From: Streptomyces antibioticus
GTDB lineage: Bacteria; Actinomycetota; Actinomycetes; Streptomycetales; Streptomycetaceae
Assembly: GCF_002019855.1 (NCBI RefSeq)
Contig: NZ_CM007717.1
Location: forward strand, 2,167,198 to 2,231,197
Length of the DNA: 64,000 nt
Direction of reading: 5' to 3'
The notes below the pieces were generated by a model. That model searched no databases, was not told the DNA's origin, and saw only the letters and a program-made list of their open reading frames with translations. Shown here piece by piece: positions 59,626 through 64,000 of the stretch. The number at the start of each line of letters is the position of its first letter. The stretch's first letter is position 1. The translations under genes were made by a program, and so were the position numbers.

Positions 59626-60465
59626 ATGCCAAGAGAGACGTCCCGGCCTCCCCGGGAAGAGCCCTGGGAGAACGGCTGGGCCCCGGACACCTCCCGGGCC
59701 CCCGGAACCCGTCGGCTCTGGCTCGCCGGCGCCCTCGCCGTGGCCACGGTCGCGGCGTGCGTGACCGCGATCGCCCTGAACGACGAACCGGCCGGCGAGG
59801 CGACCGACGCCCGTGGGGGCAAGGCGCTCTCGGACGACGAGACGGGCGGGCTGATCTCCTTCGCCACGCCCTCCGCCGACGCGAGCCCCTCCGACGGCGA
59901 CGGGAAGGGCCCGAAGCCCTCAGAAACCGCTTCCCCGTCCGCCGGGGGCCATAGCGCCTCACCGCGGCCGCAGGGCAGCCCCTCCGCCCGCGCCTCGGCC
60001 TCGGCCCCGTCCCCGGCCGGGAAGCCGTCGGCCTCCGTGCCCGCGAGCGCGGACCGCTCGGTCAGTTCGGTCAACTACCCCGACCGGTACTGGCACATCG
60101 GCGACGGCCTGGTGCGGCTCGACCCGGTGCGGGGCTCGGAGTCCCGTCAGGACTCCACCTTCACCGTGGTCAAGGGGCTGGCGGACAGCGCCTGTTACTC
60201 CTTCGCGACGGCCGACGGGACCTATCTGCGCCACCGCGACTTCGTGCTGCGCTCCGAACGCAGCGACGGCTCCTCGCTGTTCCGGCAGGACGCCACCTTC
60301 TGCGCCCGCTCCTCCCCCTACTCCGGCGCGGTCATGCTGGAGTCGGTGAACTACCCGGGCCGCTATCTGCGCCACCAGAACTTCCGGATCCGGCTGGACC
60401 CGTACCAGGACAGCGATCTCTTCCGGATGGACGCGTCGTTCTTCCTGGTGGCCGGGCTGGACTGA
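59626..60465 (+). CDS. Membrane-anchored AbfB-domain (CBM42-like) protein
   Basis: A 279-residue protein: short cytoplasmic N-terminus, one membrane span (LWLAGALAVATVAACVTAIAL, about 30-50), a Ser/Pro/Ala-rich linker of about 95 residues, and an extracellular AbfB beta-trefoil (about 145-279) with the repeats SVNYPDRYWHIGDGLVRL, GTYLRHRDFVLRS and SVNYPGRYLRHQNFRIRL. AbfB domains bind arabinofuranose side chains. No catalytic domain is attached, so it may tether arabinan at the cell surface. GGAGG lies 8 bases ahead of the ATG. Confidence 0.88.
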   Translation: MPRETSRPPREEPWENGWAPDTSRAPGTRRLWLAGALAVATVAACVTAIALNDEPAGEATDARGGKALSDDETGGLISFATPSADASPSDGDGKGPKPSETASPSAGGHSASPRPQGSPSARASASAPSPAGKPSASVPASADRSVSSVNYPDRYWHIGDGLVRLDPVRGSESRQDSTFTVVKGLADSACYSFATADGTYLRHRDFVLRSERSDGSSLFRQDATFCARSSPYSGAVMLESVNYPGRYLRHQNFRIRLDPYQDSDLFRMDASFFLVAGLD

Positions 60466-60476
60466 ACACCCCCCGA

Positions 60477-60516
60477 GAACACCGCAGAACACCGCAGAAC
60501 ACCCGGGAACACCGAA
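60477..60516. repeat. Decamer tandem repeat, four copies
   Basis: GAACACCGCA, GAACACCGCA, GAACACCCGG and GAACACCGAA follow in tandem just after the AbfB gene stop and before the terminator. Confidence 0.7.
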
Positions 60517-60551
60517 GAGCGGCGGCACCTTCCCTGAGGTGCCGCCGCTCT
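60516..60551. terminator. Bidirectional terminator between the AbfB gene and the suf operon
   Basis: Arms 60516-60529 and 60538-60551 are perfect 14-bp complements around an 8-base loop, between two convergent transcription units. Confidence 0.85.
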
Positions 60552-60563
60552 CCACAAAGACGC

Positions 60564-60896
60564 TCAGACGTTGAAGCCCAGCGCGCGGAGCTGCTCCCGC
60601 CCGTCGTCCGTGATCTTGTCGGGGCCCCACGGCGGCATCCAGACCCAGTTGATGCGCAGTTCGTTGACGAGGCCGTCCGTGGCGGACTTGGCCTGGTCCT
60701 CGATGACGTCCGTCAGCGGGCAGGCCGCCGACGTCAGGGTCATGTCGACGGTGGCGATGTTCGCGTCGTCGACATGGATGCCGTAGATCAGGCCGAGGTT
60801 GACGACGTCGATGCCCAGCTCGGGGTCGACGACGTCCATCAGGGCCTCGCGGAGCTCCTCCTCCGAGGCCGGCTTCATCTCCACGGTGTCGCTCAT
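60564..60896 (-). CDS. SufT-like (DUF59/MIP18) Fe-S assembly factor
   Basis: A 110-residue protein of the MIP18/PaaD family: REALMDVVDPELGIDVVNLGLIYGI and the conserved cysteine in LTSAACPLTDVIEDQ. In suf operons this protein aids Fe-S cluster maturation. Its ATG overlaps the sufU stop by 4 bases, making it the last gene of the operon; a terminator follows 12 bases later. The exact biochemical step is not settled for the family. Confidence 0.92.
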   Translation of the reverse strand: MSDTVEMKPASEEELREALMDVVDPELGIDVVNLGLIYGIHVDDANIATVDMTLTSAACPLTDVIEDQAKSATDGLVNELRINWVWMPPWGPDKITDDGREQLRALGFNV

Positions 60897-61360
60897 GCCG
60901 TCTTCCTTTCGGCGTCGGCTCCGCCCAGGGCCTGGGCCGTCGCGTCCTTCCACGCCATCCAGCTCAGGAGGGCGCACTTGACCCGGGCCGGGTACTTGGA
61001 GACACCGGCGAACGCCACCGCGTCCTCCAGCACCTCCTCCATGGTGTCGTCGGGCTCGATCCTGCCCTTGGACTGCATCAGCTCCAGGAAGGTCTCCTGG
61101 ATCTTCCGCGCCTCCGGCAGGTCCTTGCCGACCAGGAGTTCGTTCAGCACGGACGCGCTGGCCTGGCTGATGGAGCAGCCCTGGCCCTCGTACGAGACGT
61201 CCGCGATCCTCGTGCCGTCGTACTTCACCCGCAGGGTGATCTCGTCACCGCAGGTGGGGTTGACGTGGTGCACCTCGGCGTCGCCGTCCCGCAAGCCCCG
61301 CCCGTGGGGGTTCTTGTAGTGGTCCAGGATGACTTCCTGGTACATCGAGTCCAGCTTCAT
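60893..61360 (-). CDS. sufU: SufU-type Fe-S cluster assembly sulfur-transfer protein
   Basis: A 155-residue IscU-like protein. The three zinc/sulfur cysteines are in NPTCGDEI, EGQGCSISQASAS and RVKCALLSW, and the SufU insertion (ARKIQETFLELMQSKGRIEPDD) is present. It takes persulfide sulfur from SufS. It starts 15 bases after sufS and overlaps the DUF59 gene by 4 bases. Confidence 0.95.
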   Translation of the reverse strand: MKLDSMYQEVILDHYKNPHGRGLRDGDAEVHHVNPTCGDEITLRVKYDGTRIADVSYEGQGCSISQASASVLNELLVGKDLPEARKIQETFLELMQSKGRIEPDDTMEEVLEDAVAFAGVSKYPARVKCALLSWMAWKDATAQALGGADAERKTA

Positions 61361-61375
61361 GCGATCGCTCGTCCC

Positions 61376-62632
61376 TCAGCCGAAGAAGTTCCGTACGTGC
61401 TCCAGGCCCTCGACCAGTGCGTCGATCTCGGACGGCGTGGAGTACAGGTAGAACGACGCTCGTGTGGTCGCGGGAATTCCGTACCGCAGGCAGACGGGCC
61501 GCGCGCAGTGGTGACCGACACGGACCGCGATGCCCTGCTCGTCGAGGACCTGGCCCACGTCGTGCGGGTGGATGTCGCCGAGCGTGAAGGAGATCGCCGC
61601 GCCGCGGTCCTCGGCCGTGGTCGGGCCGATGATCCGCAGGTCCGGGACCTCGCCGAGCTTCTTCACCGCGTACTCGGTGAGGGCGTGCTCATGGGCGAGG
61701 ATCTTGTCCATGCCGATCGCGTCGAGGTAGTCGATCGCCGCGCCGAGGCCGACCGCCTGGGCGATCGGGGGCGTGCCCGCCTCGAACTTGTGGGGGGCGG
61801 GCGCGTAGGTCGAGGAGTGCATGGACACCGTCTCGATCATCTCGCCGCCGCCGAGGAACGGGGGCAGGTCCTCCAGGAGTTCCTGGCGGCCCCACAGGAC
61901 GCCGATGCCGGTCGGGCCGCACATCTTGTGGCCGGTGAAGGCCACGAAGTCGGCCTGGAGGGCCTGGACGTCCAGCGGCATGTGCGGGGCGGCCTGCGAG
62001 GCGTCGATGCAGACCAGCGCGCCGACCTGCTGGGCACGGCGGACTATCGCCTCGACCGGGTTGACCGTGCCGAGGATGTTCGACACCAGCACGAAGGAGA
62101 CGATCTTCGTCTTCTCGGTGATGATCTCGTCGATGTTGGAGAGGTCGAGCCGGCCGTCGTCGGTGAGGCCGAACCACTTCAGCTTCGCACCGGTGCGCTG
62201 CGACAGGAGCTGCCACGGCACGATGTTGGAGTGGTGCTCCATCTCCGTGATGACGATCTCGGTCTCGGCGTCCACGCGGTAGGGCTCGTCGGCCCAGCCC
62301 AGCATGTTCGCCACGAGGTTCAGCGACTCCGAGGCGTTCTTGGTGAAGATCACCTCGTCGCGGCTGGGCGCGTTGATGAACCCGGCGACCTTGTCCCGGG
62401 CGCCCTCGTACAGCGCCGTGGCCTCCTCGGCGAGGACGTGCACGCCGCGGTGGACGTTGGCGTTGTAGCGCTCGTAGTACTCGCTGAGCGCGTCGAGCAC
62501 CTGGCGCGGCTTCTGGCTGGTCGCCGCGTTGTCCAGGTACACGAGCTTCTTGCCGTCGTGGATCACCCGGTCCAGGATCGGGAAGTCCTTGCGGAGCGCC
62601 TCGGTGTCGAGGAGGCCCGGCAGCTGTGTCAC
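61376..62632 (-). CDS. sufS: Cysteine desulfurase
   Basis: A 418-residue class V PLP enzyme. The PLP lysine is in VAFTGHKMCGPTGIGVLWG, MEHHSNIVPWQL holds the cofactor-stacking histidine, and VRVGHHCARPVCLR carries the catalytic cysteine loop. It removes sulfur from cysteine for Fe-S clusters. Its ATG overlaps the sufC stop by 4 bases. Confidence 0.96.
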   Translation of the reverse strand: MTQLPGLLDTEALRKDFPILDRVIHDGKKLVYLDNAATSQKPRQVLDALSEYYERYNANVHRGVHVLAEEATALYEGARDKVAGFINAPSRDEVIFTKNASESLNLVANMLGWADEPYRVDAETEIVITEMEHHSNIVPWQLLSQRTGAKLKWFGLTDDGRLDLSNIDEIITEKTKIVSFVLVSNILGTVNPVEAIVRRAQQVGALVCIDASQAAPHMPLDVQALQADFVAFTGHKMCGPTGIGVLWGRQELLEDLPPFLGGGEMIETVSMHSSTYAPAPHKFEAGTPPIAQAVGLGAAIDYLDAIGMDKILAHEHALTEYAVKKLGEVPDLRIIGPTTAEDRGAAISFTLGDIHPHDVGQVLDEQGIAVRVGHHCARPVCLRYGIPATTRASFYLYSTPSEIDALVEGLEHVRNFFG

Positions 62633-63393
62633 GCGGATGCGCCACCCTTCACGTATGCCTCGTAGCCCTCGTTCTCCAGCTTGTCCGCCAGCTCCGCGCC
62701 GCCGGACTCGACGATGCGGCCGCCGGAGAAGACGTGGACGTAGTCGGGCTTGATGTAGCGCAGGATGCGCGTGTAGTGCGTGATCAGCAGGGTGCCGACC
62801 TCGCCGGTCTCGCGGACGCGGTTGACGCCCTCGGAGACGATGCGAAGGGCGTCGACGTCCAGACCGGAGTCCGTCTCGTCGAGGATCGCGACCTTCGGCT
62901 TGAGCAGTTCGAGCTGGAGGATCTCGTGGCGCTTCTTCTCACCGCCGGAGAAGCCCTCGTTGACGTTGCGCTCGGCGAAGGAGGGGTCCATGTTGAGGCG
63001 CTGCATGGCCTCCTTGACCTCCTTGACCCAGGTGCGCAGCTTGGGGGCCTCGCCGCGGACGGCGGTGGCGGAGGTGCGCAGGAAGTTGGAGACCGAGACG
63101 CCGGGGACCTCGACCGGGTACTGCATGGCCAGGAAGAGGCCGGCGCGGGCGCGCTCGTCGACGGACATCTCCAGGACGTCCTCGCCGTCGAGCAGCACGG
63201 TGCCGCCGGTGATCGTGTACTTGGGGTGCCCGGCGAGGGAGTAGGCGAGGGTGGACTTGCCGGAGCCGTTGGGGCCCATGATGGCGTGCGTCTCGCCCTG
63301 CTTCACGGTGAGGTCGACGCCCTTGAGGATCTCCTTCGTGGCGTTGTCGGCCTCGACGGTGACGTGCAGGTCTCGGATTTCAAGCGTTGCCAT
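62629..63393 (-). CDS. sufC: Fe-S cluster assembly ATPase
   Basis: A 254-residue ABC-type ATPase: Walker A MGPNGSGKSTLAYSL, signature EGFSGGEKKRHEIL, Walker B VAILDETDSGLDVDAL. With SufB and SufD it forms the SufBC2D scaffold in the cytoplasm. It follows the Rieske protein gene by 7 bases and overlaps sufS by 4. Confidence 0.96.
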   Translation of the reverse strand: MATLEIRDLHVTVEADNATKEILKGVDLTVKQGETHAIMGPNGSGKSTLAYSLAGHPKYTITGGTVLLDGEDVLEMSVDERARAGLFLAMQYPVEVPGVSVSNFLRTSATAVRGEAPKLRTWVKEVKEAMQRLNMDPSFAERNVNEGFSGGEKKRHEILQLELLKPKVAILDETDSGLDVDALRIVSEGVNRVRETGEVGTLLITHYTRILRYIKPDYVHVFSGGRIVESGGAELADKLENEGYEAYVKGGASA

Positions 63394-63400
63394 GGTGGCC

Positions 63401-63721
63401 TCAGGACTCCTGGGTGAGGGAGACGAGCACGTCGTCCCCTTCGATCTTGACGGGGTATACGGGGACGGGGCGCGTCGCGGGAAGGCCGGACGGCTTGCCG
63501 GTGCGGAGGTCGAACGCGGAGCCGTGCAGCCAGCACTCGATCTGGCAGTCCTCCACCTCGCCCTCGGAGAGCGAGACGTTCGCGTGGGAACAGATGTCGT
63601 GGATGGCGAACACCTCGCCCTCGGTCTGCACCAGCGAGACCGGCGTGCCGTCGAGTTCCACCCGCTTCGGGGTGTCCTCCTCCAGCTCGCTCAGTCCGCA
63701 GGCGCGTACGAAGGCGGCCAT
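63401..63721 (-). CDS. Rieske [2Fe-2S] ferredoxin-like protein
   Basis: A 106-residue single-domain Rieske protein. The cluster ligands CxH...CxxH are in HDICSHANV and IECWLHGSAF. It resembles the small ferredoxin subunits of dioxygenases and NirD; within suf operons of actinobacteria it probably supplies electrons or senses cluster status. Its ATG shares one base with the sufD stop (TGATG). Confidence 0.93.
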   Translation of the reverse strand: MAAFVRACGLSELEEDTPKRVELDGTPVSLVQTEGEVFAIHDICSHANVSLSEGEVEDCQIECWLHGSAFDLRTGKPSGLPATRPVPVYPVKIEGDDVLVSLTQES

Positions 63722-64000
63722 CAGACCGTGGCCTCCAGCTCGGTCTCGATCCGGGCGAGCAGCCGCTCCTCGATGTCCGGGACACCGATCTGCTGGACCA
63801 GTTCGGCGAAGAAGCCGCGGACCACCAGACGGCGGGCCTCGTCGGCCGGGATGCCGCGGGCCATCAGGTAGAAGAGCTGCTCGTCGTCGAAGCGGCCGGT
63901 GGCGGAGGCGTGGCCGGCGCCCACGATCTCGCCGGTCTCGATCTCCAGGTTGGGCACCGAGTCCACGCGCGCGCCGTCCGTGAGGACGAGGTTGCGGTTC
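63721..64000 (-). CDS. sufD: SufD, C-terminal part (cut by the window end)
   Basis: Ninety-two codons of the C-terminus are visible: LVLTDGARVDSVPNLEIETGEIVGAGHASATGRFDDEQLFYLMARGI is the conserved SufB/SufD core end, including the histidine in GAGHASATG. The gene context (before the Rieske gene and sufC) fits SufD rather than SufB. The rest lies beyond base 64000. Confidence 0.93.
   Translation of the reverse strand, partial: NRNLVLTDGARVDSVPNLEIETGEIVGAGHASATGRFDDEQLFYLMARGIPADEARRLVVRGFFAELVQQIGVPDIEERLLARIETELEATV

Noticed and set aside
1-64000. Mobile elements, tRNA or rRNA genes
   Set aside because: No transposase or integrase motifs, terminal repeats, attachment-site duplications or tRNA cloverleaf signatures were noticed. 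A tRNA scan would settle this.

Overview
The window is a GC-rich, densely packed stretch of actinobacterial chromosome and almost certainly comes from a Streptomyces species. Third codon positions are nearly all G or C, GTG and TTG starts are frequent, and stop/start overlaps (ATGA, GTGA, TGATG) are common. The gene families are typical of the genus: split cob genes, ectABCD, an SCO1860-type LAETG surface protein, a tandem TerD protein, a SigE-type sigma factor with a membrane partner, a PHO-boxed PhoX phosphatase, and a sufBCD-Rieske-SU-type Fe-S operon. I saw no prophage, insertion sequence, CRISPR array, tRNA or rRNA. The assignments come from reading motifs; no database search was possible.

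Layout. 1-4.6 kb: the end of a cobalamin locus (chelatase-like VWA protein, cobO, cobB, a CobE/CbiG-C-like gene, cobC), interrupted by an inverted ZIP metal transporter gene. 4.7-9.7 kb: a surface protein, then a polar amino-acid ABC operon that ends in an amidohydrolase and is controlled from a promoter with a perfect inverted repeat over its -35. 9.8-15.4 kb: a class V aminotransferase, ectABCD (ectoine and 5-hydroxyectoine synthesis) and a second class V PLP enzyme. 15.5-24.1 kb: a DsbA-like protein, three GNATs in all, a DUF1349 protein, an alpha-ketoglutarate semialdehyde dehydrogenase divergent from an IclR regulator, a penicillin-binding protein and a purine permease.

24.2-43.6 kb is the richest part: a plant-polysaccharide region. 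On the minus strand a GntR regulator leads two acid-sugar dehydratases, two sugar ABC permeases, a Gfo/Idh/MocA oxidoreductase, a PmoA-like protein, a GH43 glycosidase, a sugar-binding lipoprotein, a pectate lyase and a pectinesterase, followed by a secreted HAD phosphatase. Next to it lie a 5-dehydro-4-deoxyglucarate dehydratase, an unrecognised protein coupled to it, a divergent uronate dehydrogenase and a DeoR regulator. With the semialdehyde dehydrogenase at 17.5 kb, these genes supply most of two oxidative, non-phosphorylating routes from pectin sugars (galacturonate and arabinose) to 2-oxoglutarate. The galactarate/glucarate dehydratase step was not found here.

43.7-57.2 kb: tandem TerD, TetR, ACC deaminase with its GntR regulator, PhoX phosphatase behind a PHO box, a conserved unknown protein, a secreted nuclease/phosphatase, an SRPBCC/ArsR pair, dapA and a sigma factor with its membrane partner. 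57.3-64 kb: dapD, an SMR pump with its TetR repressor, a membrane-anchored AbfB-domain protein, and the suf operon, whose sufD is cut by the window end.
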